Source of the DNA: JBAVEL01 sp049587715
GTDB taxonomy: Bacteria; Bacteroidota; Ignavibacteria; UBA10030; UBA6906
Direction of reading: 5' to 3'
NCBI GenBank assembly: GCA_049587715.1
Contig: JBAVEL010000172.1
Span: 1 to 37,181, forward strand
DNA length: 37,181 nucleotides
The first letter of the stretch is position 1; every line of letters starts with the position of its first letter. A program made the position numbers and the translations under genes. Below, in pieces: positions 1 to 6,859 of the stretch. Below the pieces are notes generated by a model. The model was not told where the DNA came from, ran no database searches, and was given only the letters and a program-made list of their open reading frames with translations.

Positions 1-228
1 GAAAGGGAACGGGCGGATGGGGAGGACCGGTTCCTCCTGGTGGCGGGTCCGGTGCGGGGGCTTTCCCCGGCCGAACCCGACCGCACGCTCATCGGCGTCC
101 TGGCAGCGGCCTGCGGAACGGCCGCCGGAGGGCTCCTTCTGCTGGTCGGGGAGTGGACGGATCCCACGATCAGGAAGCGGAGAGACCTTGAGATGTTCGG
201 CAAACCGGTCATCGTGGATTTTCCGTAA
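1..228 (+). CDS. C-terminal end of a Wzz/GumC-type polysaccharide chain-length determinant (partial)
   Basis: The frame is already open at base 1 and ends at the TAA at 226-228, so only about 75 C-terminal residues are present. They show the typical end of a polysaccharide co-polymerase: a proline-containing stretch (GPVRGLSPAEPDR), one transmembrane helix (about 20 residues beginning LIGVLAAAC), then a short cytoplasmic tail with the pattern WTDPTIRKRRDLEMFGKPV, as in Wzz/GumC proteins just before the site that meets the BY-kinase. The following gene is a BY-kinase-like ATPase 7 bases downstream, the usual partner. The role inferred is control of chain length or export of an exopolysaccharide at the inner membrane. 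The N-terminal periplasmic part lies outside the window, so the subclass cannot be decided. Confidence 0.8.
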   Translation, partial: ERERADGEDRFLLVAGPVRGLSPAEPDRTLIGVLAAACGTAAGGLLLLVGEWTDPTIRKRRDLEMFGKPVIVDFP

Positions 229-235
229 GACGGCC

Positions 236-958
236 ATGGCCCGCGCATACGACGAAACGGAACTCCTGCGGCGCCTGGCGGAGATCCCTCCGAAACGGCC
301 GGGAAGCTCCCTCCCCGCCCCCCCGGGGAAGCGCATCAGTCTGGGAGGCATCCCCGACCCTCCCCTGGACCAGACGGTGGTCACGGTGGACCGCTACGCC
401 TGCCTCGGATCCAACCTCTTCCCGGGGAAGATCTCGGAGGCGCAGCTTGCCGTCGGGGTCACGAGCCCCAATCCCCGGGAGGGCCGGACCGTGGTGGCGT
501 CCAATCTGGCGGCCTTCTTTGCGGTGGACACACGGGATGAGACGGTTCTGGTGGATCTGAGCTTCCGGCGGCCGAGAGTACACGAGGTATTCGGCGTGCC
601 CTCCTCCCCGGGTATCCTGGAGTCCGTCCGCACGCGCTCGGTGGCCCTCTCCCGGACCGCCATTCCCGGCCTCTGGGTTCTGCCCCTGGGGTTCTCCGAT
701 TTCGGCCGGATGACATTCGACAGGGTGCTGGAGCTCAGGGAGACGATCGCGGCGCTGAAACGGGCCTTCCGCTTTGTCGTGGTGGACATGCCGCCGGTGC
801 TCCAGTCCGACTTTCCGGGCATGGTGAGCAGCCAGCTCGAGGGGTATTTCGTCGTGGTGGCCTCGGGAAGCACCCGTATCACGGAGGTGCGGGACGGGGT
901 CAGGATCCTGAACCTCCAGAAGATCATCGGGTTCGTCATGACGGGGAGCGGGAAGTGA
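236..958 (+). CDS. BY-kinase-like (CpsD/GumC-associated) ATPase with degenerate P-loop
   Basis: A 240-residue protein starting at ATG 236, seven bases after the Wzz-like gene. It has the layout of bacterial tyrosine kinases of capsule systems: a helix resembling the ExxRxLRxN oligomerisation region (DRYACLGSNL), a P-loop region PREGRTVVASNLA, a Walker A' segment LVDLSFRRPRVHEVFG, and a Walker B segment FVVVDMPPVLQSDF. In the family the P-loop reads GEGKS/T; here the invariant lysine is an arginine. No tyrosine-rich C-terminal tail is present; the chain ends shortly after the ATPase fold. Kinase activity is therefore doubtful, and a structural or regulatory partner of the Wzz-like protein is the safer inference. 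An alternative is an ATPase that works without autophosphorylation. Fold assignment is firm; function is inferred. Confidence 0.75.
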   Translation: MARAYDETELLRRLAEIPPKRPGSSLPAPPGKRISLGGIPDPPLDQTVVTVDRYACLGSNLFPGKISEAQLAVGVTSPNPREGRTVVASNLAAFFAVDTRDETVLVDLSFRRPRVHEVFGVPSSPGILESVRTRSVALSRTAIPGLWVLPLGFSDFGRMTFDRVLELRETIAALKRAFRFVVVDMPPVLQSDFPGMVSSQLEGYFVVVASGSTRITEVRDGVRILNLQKIIGFVMTGSGK

Positions 959-992
959 TCCGCGCGCATGCGGACCCCGGAGGCGCACAAAG

Positions 993-1886
993 GTGTCTGT
1001 AGCCGCGCCGGAGCGCGATCTGCCGGCTCTTCTCCGCCTGCTCCGGCCCCTCCACTGGGTGAAGAACCTCTTCGTTCTGGCGCCCATGGTCTTCGCCCGC
1101 GAGCTGTTTCACCTCGGGACGGCGGAGACCGCGCTCGGCGCCTTCCTGGGTTTCTGCGCCGTTGCAAGCGCGGTGTACATTCTGAACGACATGGCGGATG
1201 CGGGGGCGGACCGCGCACACCCGGAGAAACGCCGCCGCCCGCTGGCCGCGGGCACCGTCTCCCGGGCCCGGGCGCTGGGGCTGTGCGCTCTGCTCCTGGC
1301 GGCGGCATCGGGAATCTCCCTGCTGATGCCTCCCCTCTACGGGGCGGCCCTGGGCTCGTACTTCCTGCTGAACCTCCTCTATTCCTACCGGCTCAAGGAC
1401 ATCGTGCTGGTGGATGTCTTCGTGATTGCGGCGGGCTTCATCCTGAGGGTCCTGGCGGGCGCGTTCGCCATCGGCGTGGCCGTGTCGAGCTGGATCATCC
1501 TCTGCACCCTCTTCCTCTCCCTCTTCTTCGCCTTCGCCAAGCGCCGGAGCGAGCTGGTCTCGGCCACCGGCAGAATGCCGGAGCGGAAGACCCTGGCGGC
1601 CTACCGCGTGGAGTTCCTGGACCAGATGCTGACGATTGCGGCCGCGGGGACCGTGGTCTCCTATGCCCTGTACACGGTGGCCCCCCGGACGGTCAACCTG
1701 CTCGGCACCGACAACCTCATCTACACAACACCCTTCGTGCTCTTCGGCATCTTCCGATACCTCCACCTGCTGCACACGACCCGCTCCGCGGAAAACCCCA
1801 CCCGAGCGGTCGTGGCCGATCCCGCCATCCTGGGGGTGGTGGTGCTCTGGATAGCGGCCTGCGTGGCCCTGCTTTACGTGTCCTGA
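993..1886 (+). CDS. UbiA-family polyprenyl-phosphate phosphoribosyltransferase (DPPR synthase-like)
   Basis: A 297-residue polytopic membrane protein with GTG start at 993 and GGAGG at 979-983. The first Asp-rich motif reads NDMADAGADRAHPEKRRRP (residues 65-83), the form typical of decaprenyl-phosphate phosphoribosyltransferases within UbiA prenyltransferases. The second motif, YSYRLKDIVLVDVFVIAAG, lies near residue 130. About eight to nine hydrophobic helices are visible. The family transfers 5-phosphoribose from PRPP to a polyprenyl phosphate in the inner membrane; in actinobacteria this starts arabinan precursor synthesis through DprE1/DprE2. Position directly behind Wzz and BY-kinase-like genes suggests a pentose donor for the exopolysaccharide. 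The epimerase partners are not in the window. Family assignment is strong; the exact lipid acceptor is unknown. Confidence 0.85.
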   Translation: MSVAAPERDLPALLRLLRPLHWVKNLFVLAPMVFARELFHLGTAETALGAFLGFCAVASAVYILNDMADAGADRAHPEKRRRPLAAGTVSRARALGLCALLLAAASGISLLMPPLYGAALGSYFLLNLLYSYRLKDIVLVDVFVIAAGFILRVLAGAFAIGVAVSSWIILCTLFLSLFFAFAKRRSELVSATGRMPERKTLAAYRVEFLDQMLTIAAAGTVVSYALYTVAPRTVNLLGTDNLIYTTPFVLFGIFRYLHLLHTTRSAENPTRAVVADPAILGVVVLWIAACVALLYVS

Positions 1887-1889
1887 TGC

Positions 1890-1918
1890 GGGGGGTGTGA
1901 AAGAGATTCACACCCTCC
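1890..1918 (+). terminator. Terminator-like hairpin after the phosphoribosyltransferase gene
   Basis: Four bases after the stop codon lies a hairpin with arms GGGTGTGAA (1893-1901) and TTCACACCC (1907-1915) around the loop AGAGA. Three more outer pairs, one of them a wobble, extend it to 1890-1918. The following bases are C-rich rather than a U-tract, so it may only pause or protect the transcript. Its position separates the upstream operon from the STAS gene. Confidence 0.5.
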
Positions 1919-1962
1919 CCTTCCCCACTGTCACCCTCCGACCCGGAGCCCGCTCCTTGCGG

Positions 1963-1976
1963 GGCGGATATCCGCC
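1963..1976. promoter_or_regulatory. 14-bp perfect palindrome upstream of the sigma-54-like promoter
   Basis: GGCGGATATCCGCC is a perfect palindrome in the 237-base gap before the STAS gene, centred about 63 bases upstream of the start site expected from the -24/-12 element at 2007-2022. It could be an activator or repressor site. No factor can be named from sequence. Confidence 0.35.
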
Positions 1977-2006
1977 AAAGACATCGGAACGAGCCGGTTT
2001 TCCCTG

Positions 2007-2022
2007 TGGCACGGCTCTTGGT
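2007..2022 (+). promoter_or_regulatory. Sigma-54-like -24/-12 promoter for the STAS-fusion pair
   Basis: TGGCACG (2007-2013), four bases, then TTGGT (2018-2022). The -24 half matches the RpoN consensus TGGCACG exactly and the spacing is right. The -12 half reads TTGG instead of TTGC, one mismatch at an important base. The expected start is near 2033, giving a leader of about 90 bases. No TTGnnn/TATnTT site of the kind seen elsewhere in the window was found in this gap, which favours the assignment. The mismatch keeps confidence moderate. Confidence 0.5.
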
Positions 2023-2043
2023 ACGGCATACACGGCCCCCCTT

Positions 2044-2070
2044 CCGGCGGCGCCGGGTCGTGCCGGCACG
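2044..2070. other. Two adjacent palindromes in the STAS leader
   Basis: CCGGCG-G-CGCCGG at 2044-2056 and the 12-base perfect palindrome CGTGCCGGCACG at 2059-2070 stand side by side in the predicted 5' leader. They could fold as two small RNA hairpins or form protein sites. GC richness makes some palindromes expected by chance. Confidence 0.3.
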
Positions 2071-2123
2071 CAGGCCGAAGGGAGGGCACCCGCCCGCACT
2101 CCGCCACAGAAAGGAACACAGCC

Positions 2124-2474
2124 ATGAGAGAGCAGGACCCGGGACGAGGGATCCGTGTCTACCGGCCCGAAACGTCCCTGACGACCGAGAACGCCCGGGA
2201 GCTGGTCGAGCTCATCCGACCCGGAGACCAGGAGAGCGCCCCCATGGTTGTTGTGGACATGTCCCGCCTCCGGAGCATGGACAGCACCGGGGTGGGGGTA
2301 CTGGTCTCGGCGCGGAAACTGACGCGGCTGCTGAGGGGAAACCTGGTCCTGGCAAACACGGCCCCCGACATGCGGCGCCTCCTCATCCTGATGGACGTGC
2401 ACCGGATGATCGACATCTACGACTCCGTGGCCTCCGCCTCCCGTGAGCTTCTGCACGGCCTGCAGGAGGCCTGA
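2124..2474 (+). CDS. STAS-domain protein (anti-sigma factor antagonist type)
   Basis: A 116-residue single-domain protein with ATG at 2124 and AAGGA at 2111-2115. Residues 41-66 carry the STAS core VVVDMSRLRSMDSTGVGV, including the DST segment in which the first serine (Ser54) matches the phosphorylated serine of SpoIIAA/RsbV. Such proteins bind anti-sigma kinases when unphosphorylated. No SpoIIAB/RsbW-like kinase or SpoIIE-type phosphatase occurs in the window, so the partner is elsewhere or this is a different use of the fold. The next gene starts 5 bases after this stop, so the two are made together. That link to a sugar-enzyme-like fusion, behind a sigma-54-like promoter, suggests a switch for polysaccharide production. 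Fold is certain; role is inferred. Confidence 0.85.
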   Translation: MREQDPGRGIRVYRPETSLTTENARELVELIRPGDQESAPMVVVDMSRLRSMDSTGVGVLVSARKLTRLLRGNLVLANTAPDMRRLLILMDVHRMIDIYDSVASASRELLHGLQEA

Positions 2475-2479
2475 CGAGA

Positions 2480-4141
2480 ATGAACGCACGCCATCCGAGG
2501 GCGGTGCTCCTTCCCGGAGCAAACGATGACGCCTTCACCCCCGTCACCTACCGGATGCCTGCCGGGCTCCTGCCCGTCGTGAACAAGCCGTTGTGGGAAC
2601 ACGCCGTGGAGTACCTCTGCCGGTACGGCATCCGCGAGATCCTCATCGGGGCGGGTCCGGCGGGGGAACCCGTCGTGGATCATTTCGGCGACGGATCCGC
2701 CTGGGGGGCGGCAATCGGTTTCGACCGGGGGGAGGGGGGACCCATGGCAGCGCTCCGGCGCATGGAGGAATCCCTGGGGGGAAGCACCACCGTGGTCATG
2801 GAGGGCACGGTGGTCTCCGGTCTGGATCTGGCCGGGGCCCTGGAGTTCCACGCCGCATCAAGGGCGGACGCCACCTTTCTCTGTGCCGTGGTCACGGGGG
2901 GGGGACGCGGAAGCGCCATCGCCCACGACGGAGACCACCGGATCAGGGCCGTCCGCCTCCGCGGCGCCCCCGCGGCCGCTCCATACATTGCCGATTGCGG
3001 GATCTGCATTCTGGAGCCGGAAATCCTGGCGCTGGTCCCCGACGGCGGACGGGAGGGCCTTCTGGCGGCGTGCTGGCAGGCCTCAGGGACCATCCGGTTG
3101 AACCTGTATGCGTGTCTCCCGGGAGGGCCCGTTGCCCGGATCTCGGGATGGCGGAGTTACCACAAGGTTCAGACCGACATCCTGGCCGGCCGCTTCCCCC
3201 ACATCGTGATTCCGGGAACCGAAGTGCGGAAGGGCCTCTGGATGGGGCGCGGCGTGGTGGGCGCGAGCGATGTCTCGTTCGAGGGACCGGCGGTGATCGG
3301 CGACGGATGCCGCCTCGGAAGCAATGTGCGGATCGGAGGAGGAACGGTTCTCGGCCAGGGGGTGATTGTCCAGGCCGGCTGCTCCATGGAGAGGGCGATC
3401 GTGCTCCCACGGACCTACATCTCCCCCCGTGCGCGCATCCGGGATTCCATCATCCAGGGGAACCTGCACATCGGCATCCGGGAGGAGACCGGACCCCGCA
3501 CGGGCGTGGGCTTCCAGCCGTCGACCGTCCCCCCCCGGCGGTTCCGGGCCCGGGTCTACCGCCGGTGCAGCCAGGCGCTGGCCCTTCTGGTGTTGGCGGC
3601 GCTGGGCCCCTGGCTCCTGATCCTGGCATCCCTGCTGGTTGCGGGAGGCATGGCCCCCCTTGGGCGCGTCAAGCGCATGGGAGTGGACCTCTCGCGTCTC
3701 CTGGAGGGGAAGCTCCAGCTCCGCGTCTTCACGGCCTGGTATCTCGGCCCCCTCCGCCGGGAGGAAGAGGGATGTCTCCACCCCTCGGAGCCCGCCACGG
3801 TGCTTCCGGGGGGTGTGGCCCGACTGGGGAACCTCCTGAACGCCGCCAGGGGTGACATCATGCTCATCGGCAACAGACCCCTGGATCCCGAGTTCGCGTT
3901 TTCCATCACCGAACAGTGGCAGCGGACCCGCTTCACGTGCCAGGCCGGGTTGTTCGGCATCCTGGACGCCTTCAACTCCTCCGGCATGACGCAGGAGGAG
4001 CGGCTCCTGACGGAGGGCTACTATGCCGTGAGCCGGACATTCCGCACCGACCTCGTGATCGCCTCCCGCGTGCTGCTCCGCCCGCTGCTGACTCCCCTGG
4101 GGAGATGGAGAGCCGAAGCGGGGCTCCCGCGCGGGCTGTAG
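2480..4141 (+). CDS. Fusion: NDP-sugar pyrophosphorylase-like, left-handed beta-helix, phosphoglycosyltransferase-like; both enzyme domains look inactive
   Basis: A 553-residue protein with AGGAGG at 2464-2469. Residues 1-235 follow the sugar-1-phosphate nucleotidyltransferase fold (RAVLLPGANDDAFTPV, then PVVNKPLWEHAVEYL and YGIREILI). The GGxGTRLxPLTxxxPK loop is replaced, the metal-binding NGD is EGT, and the EKP and WxDIGT motifs are absent. Residues about 245-335 are hexapeptide repeats (for example VIGDGCRLGSNVRIGGG). Residues about 357-553 resemble monotopic phosphoglycosyltransferases: a hydrophobic segment broken by proline (ALGPWLLILA), then RLGNLLNAARGDIMLIGNRP in place of DELPQLxNVLRGDMSLVGPRP, and a late RFTCQAGLFGILDAF. 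The catalytic Asp-Glu dyad is Ala-Arg (about residues 446-447). I infer a membrane-attached scaffold or sugar sensor. A fully divergent active enzyme cannot be excluded. A G9 tract lies at 2896-2904. Confidence 0.75.
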   Translation: MNARHPRAVLLPGANDDAFTPVTYRMPAGLLPVVNKPLWEHAVEYLCRYGIREILIGAGPAGEPVVDHFGDGSAWGAAIGFDRGEGGPMAALRRMEESLGGSTTVVMEGTVVSGLDLAGALEFHAASRADATFLCAVVTGGGRGSAIAHDGDHRIRAVRLRGAPAAAPYIADCGICILEPEILALVPDGGREGLLAACWQASGTIRLNLYACLPGGPVARISGWRSYHKVQTDILAGRFPHIVIPGTEVRKGLWMGRGVVGASDVSFEGPAVIGDGCRLGSNVRIGGGTVLGQGVIVQAGCSMERAIVLPRTYISPRARIRDSIIQGNLHIGIREETGPRTGVGFQPSTVPPRRFRARVYRRCSQALALLVLAALGPWLLILASLLVAGGMAPLGRVKRMGVDLSRLLEGKLQLRVFTAWYLGPLRREEEGCLHPSEPATVLPGGVARLGNLLNAARGDIMLIGNRPLDPEFAFSITEQWQRTRFTCQAGLFGILDAFNSSGMTQEERLLTEGYYAVSRTFRTDLVIASRVLLRPLLTPLGRWRAEAGLPRGL

Positions 4142-4179
4142 ACCTCCCTCTGCCGGCGCCTTCTTCCCCCCCAGATCCC

Positions 4180-4203
4180 GGGCCCGGGTCTCGCCCCGGG
4201 CCC
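4180..4203 (+). terminator. Terminator-like GC hairpin after the fusion gene
   Basis: Arms GGGCCCGGG (4180-4188) and CCCGGGCCC (4195-4203) flank a six-base loop, 38 bases after the stop codon. It is followed by TTCCCG rather than a clear U-run. It separates the polysaccharide genes from clpC. Confidence 0.5.
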
Positions 4204-4236
4204 TTCCCGCCCCCCCCGGGGGGCCGTCCCGCATGA

Positions 4237-4265
4237 TTGCTTTGCCTGGGCCTTTTCTTTATATT
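4237..4265 (+). promoter_or_regulatory. Promoter for clpC
   Basis: TTGCTT (4237-4242), a 17-base spacer, and TATATT (4260-4265), in the one AT-rich patch of the gap. The start expected near 4272 gives a leader of about 80 bases. No CIRCE or CtsR-type repeat is visible nearby. Confidence 0.6.
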
Positions 4266-4351
4266 TGCGCGGCAGGAACCCCCGGGCAGCCGGTTCTTGT
4301 TCTGGGGGTAGGCGGCCCCCAAGGCCCCAGGTTCACCACCAGGAAGGCAGG

Positions 4352-6850
4352 ATGGAAGGCAATTTCTCGAATCGGGTCCAGGATGTGATCCGGCTCAGCC
4401 GGGAGGAGGCGCTCCGGCTGGGCCACGACTATATCGGCACGGAGCACCTCCTGCTGGGGGTCATCCGGGAAGGGGAGGGGATCGCCGTGAAGATCCTGCG
4501 GAGCCTCTCGGTGGACCTTTTCAAGCTGAAAAAGGCCGTTGAAGACACGGTCCGCTCATCGGGGGGAACCCTCACGATCGGGAACATCCCCCTGACGAAG
4601 CAGGCCGAGAAGGTCCTGAAGATCACCTACCTGGAGGCGAAGCTCTACAAGTCCGACGTCATCGGCACGGAACATCTGCTCCTCTCCCTGCTGCGCGACG
4701 ACGACAACATTGCCGCCCAGATCCTGCATCAGTTCAACGTACACTACGACGGGGTGCGGGGCGAGCTGGACAACATCATCAGCGGGAGGCCCACCACCAC
4801 CCCCCCGGCCGCAGCGGCCCCGCAGAAGCCCGAGAAGTCCAAGACCCCCGTCCTGGACAATTTCGGGCACGATCTCACCCGGGCGGCGGCGGAGGACAAG
4901 CTGGATCCCATCGTGGGCCGGGAGAAGGAGATCGAGCGCGTGGCCCAGGTGCTCAGCCGGCGGAAGAAGAACAACCCCGTGCTCATCGGGGAGCCGGGCG
5001 TCGGGAAGACGGCCATTGCGGAAGGTCTGGCCATGCGCATCGTGCAGAAGAAGATCTCCCGGATCCTGCACGGAAAGAGGGTGGTGACCCTGGATCTGGC
5101 GGCGCTCGTGGCGGGCACCAAGTACCGCGGCCAGTTCGAAGAGCGCATGAAGGCGGTCATGAACGAGCTGGAAAAAGCCAAGGACGTCATCCTGTTCATC
5201 GACGAATTGCATACGATCGTGGGAGCGGGAGGCGCCTCGGGCTCCCTGGACGCCTCCAACATGTTCAAGCCCGCCCTCTCCCGGGGCGAGCTGCAGTGCA
5301 TCGGAGCCACCACGCTGGACGAGTACCGGCAGTATATCGAGAAGGACGGGGCCCTGGACCGCCGCTTCCAGAAGATCATGATTGATCCGACCACGGTGGA
5401 TCAGACCATCCAGATCCTCCGGAACATCAAGCACAAGTACGAGGAGCACCACGGCGTCCGCTTCACCGACAGGGCCATCGAGGCGGCGGTGCGCCTCAGC
5501 GACCGGTACATCACCGACCGGTTCCTCCCGGACAAGGCCATCGACGTGATGGACGAAGCCGGCTCGCGGGTCCACCTGGCAAACATCCACGTGCCCAAGG
5601 AGATTCTGGACCTGGAGGCGGAGGTGGAGAAGATCAAGCAGTCCAAGAACCAGGTGGTCAAGAACCAGAACTTCGAGGAGGCGGCCCGCCTCCGGGATCT
5701 GGAAAAGAAGCTCCTGAGCGATCTGGAAATCGCCAAGCGGGAATGGGACCTGAAGGCGCAGGACACCGTGCACGAGGTTTCGGAGGACCACATTGCAGAC
5801 GTGGTCTCCATGATGACCGGCATCCCCATGAACAAGATTGCGGAGTCCGAGTCGCAGAAACTGCTCCGGATGGACGAGATCCTGAAGCACCAGGTCATCG
5901 GGCAGGATGAGGCCATCGAGAAGCTCACCAAAGCCATCCGCCGCACCCGGGCCGGCCTGAAAGACCCCTCCCGGCCGATCGGGTCCTTCATCTTCCTGGG
6001 GCCCACCGGCGTCGGAAAGACGGAAATGGCCAAAGCCCTGGCGCGCTACCTCTTCGATTCCGAGGAATCGCTCATCCGCATCGATATGAGCGAGTACATG
6101 GAGAAGTTCTCGGTCTCCCGGCTGGTGGGGGCCCCCCCGGGGTACGTGGGCTACGAGGAGGGCGGACAGCTCACCGAGAAGGTGCGCCGCAAACCGTATT
6201 CGGTGGTCCTTCTGGATGAGATCGAGAAGGCCCACCCCGACGTGTTCAACATCCTGCTGCAGGTTCTCGACGACGGCATCCTGACCGACAGTCTCGGGCG
6301 GAGGGTGGATTTCAAGAACACCATCCTGATCATGACATCCAACATCGGGACGCGGGAATTCAAGCCGGGCGGGGGCATGGGGTTCTCCTCCGGCTCCGGG
6401 AAGGACGCCTACGACAACATGAAGAACGCCATCGAGGATGCCCTGAAGCGGGTGTTCAATCCGGAGTTCCTGAACAGGATCGACGACACCATCGTTTTCC
6501 ACCAGCTCGAGAAGAGCCACATCATGGACATCATCGGCATCCAGATGCGGGATCTGATGAAGCGCATGGAGTCCATGGGCATCACCATTGAGCTGACAAA
6601 GACGGCCCGGGAGTTCCTCGCCGACAAGGGATACGATCCGGCGTTCGGGGCGCGCCCCCTGCGGCGGGCCCTCCAGAAGTACCTGGAGGACCCCATCGCA
6701 GAGGACCTTCTGAAGGGGAGGTTCCCGGAGGGAAGCGTGATCCGGGTGCGGCTCAGCAGAAAAACGGGGGAACTCCGCTTCACCACCGGCCACACCGAGG
6801 ATGAGGGGGGGGATGTGACCGAAGAGCAGAAGCCCGCCAGCGCGAGCTGA
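4352..6850 (+). CDS. clpC: ClpC-type AAA+ unfoldase of the Clp protease
   Basis: An 832-residue protein of normal ClpC length. The start at ATG 4352 (AGGAAGG just upstream) gives the expected N-terminus MEGNFSNRVQDVI. Domains in order: two Clp-N repeats (1-145); a first AAA+ module with Walker A GEPGVGKTA near 213 and Walker B LFIDELHT near 282; a UVR-like motif NQNFEEAARLRDLEKK near 435; a second AAA+ module with Walker A GPTGVGKTE near 549 and Walker B VVLLDEIEKAHP near 618; and the C-terminal small domain. A loop with MGF near residue 675 sits where ClpC proteins carry the ClpP-contacting (I/V)GF tripeptide. It should unfold substrates for ClpP in the cytoplasm. It stands alone: no ctsR, mcsA or mcsB adjoins it. 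The stop lies 9 bases from the convergent gene. Confidence 0.97.
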   Translation: MEGNFSNRVQDVIRLSREEALRLGHDYIGTEHLLLGVIREGEGIAVKILRSLSVDLFKLKKAVEDTVRSSGGTLTIGNIPLTKQAEKVLKITYLEAKLYKSDVIGTEHLLLSLLRDDDNIAAQILHQFNVHYDGVRGELDNIISGRPTTTPPAAAAPQKPEKSKTPVLDNFGHDLTRAAAEDKLDPIVGREKEIERVAQVLSRRKKNNPVLIGEPGVGKTAIAEGLAMRIVQKKISRILHGKRVVTLDLAALVAGTKYRGQFEERMKAVMNELEKAKDVILFIDELHTIVGAGGASGSLDASNMFKPALSRGELQCIGATTLDEYRQYIEKDGALDRRFQKIMIDPTTVDQTIQILRNIKHKYEEHHGVRFTDRAIEAAVRLSDRYITDRFLPDKAIDVMDEAGSRVHLANIHVPKEILDLEAEVEKIKQSKNQVVKNQNFEEAARLRDLEKKLLSDLEIAKREWDLKAQDTVHEVSEDHIADVVSMMTGIPMNKIAESESQKLLRMDEILKHQVIGQDEAIEKLTKAIRRTRAGLKDPSRPIGSFIFLGPTGVGKTEMAKALARYLFDSEESLIRIDMSEYMEKFSVSRLVGAPPGYVGYEEGGQLTEKVRRKPYSVVLLDEIEKAHPDVFNILLQVLDDGILTDSLGRRVDFKNTILIMTSNIGTREFKPGGGMGFSSGSGKDAYDNMKNAIEDALKRVFNPEFLNRIDDTIVFHQLEKSHIMDIIGIQMRDLMKRMESMGITIELTKTAREFLADKGYDPAFGARPLRRALQKYLEDPIAEDLLKGRFPEGSVIRVRLSRKTGELRFTTGHTEDEGGDVTEEQKPASAS

Positions 6851-6859
6851 CGCCCCCCG

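Noticed and set aside
3083..4234. Long open frame on the minus strand opposite the fusion gene
   Set aside because: No known domain, lies fully across a gene with clear folds, and open antisense frames of this length are expected in GC-rich DNA. The same holds for 4556-6793 (-), 27479-29641 (-), 31094-33082 (+) and 29404-30894 (-).
4142..4351. CIRCE or CtsR operator before clpC
   Set aside because: I looked for TTAGCACTC/GAGTGCTAA arms and for a CtsR heptad repeat and found neither.
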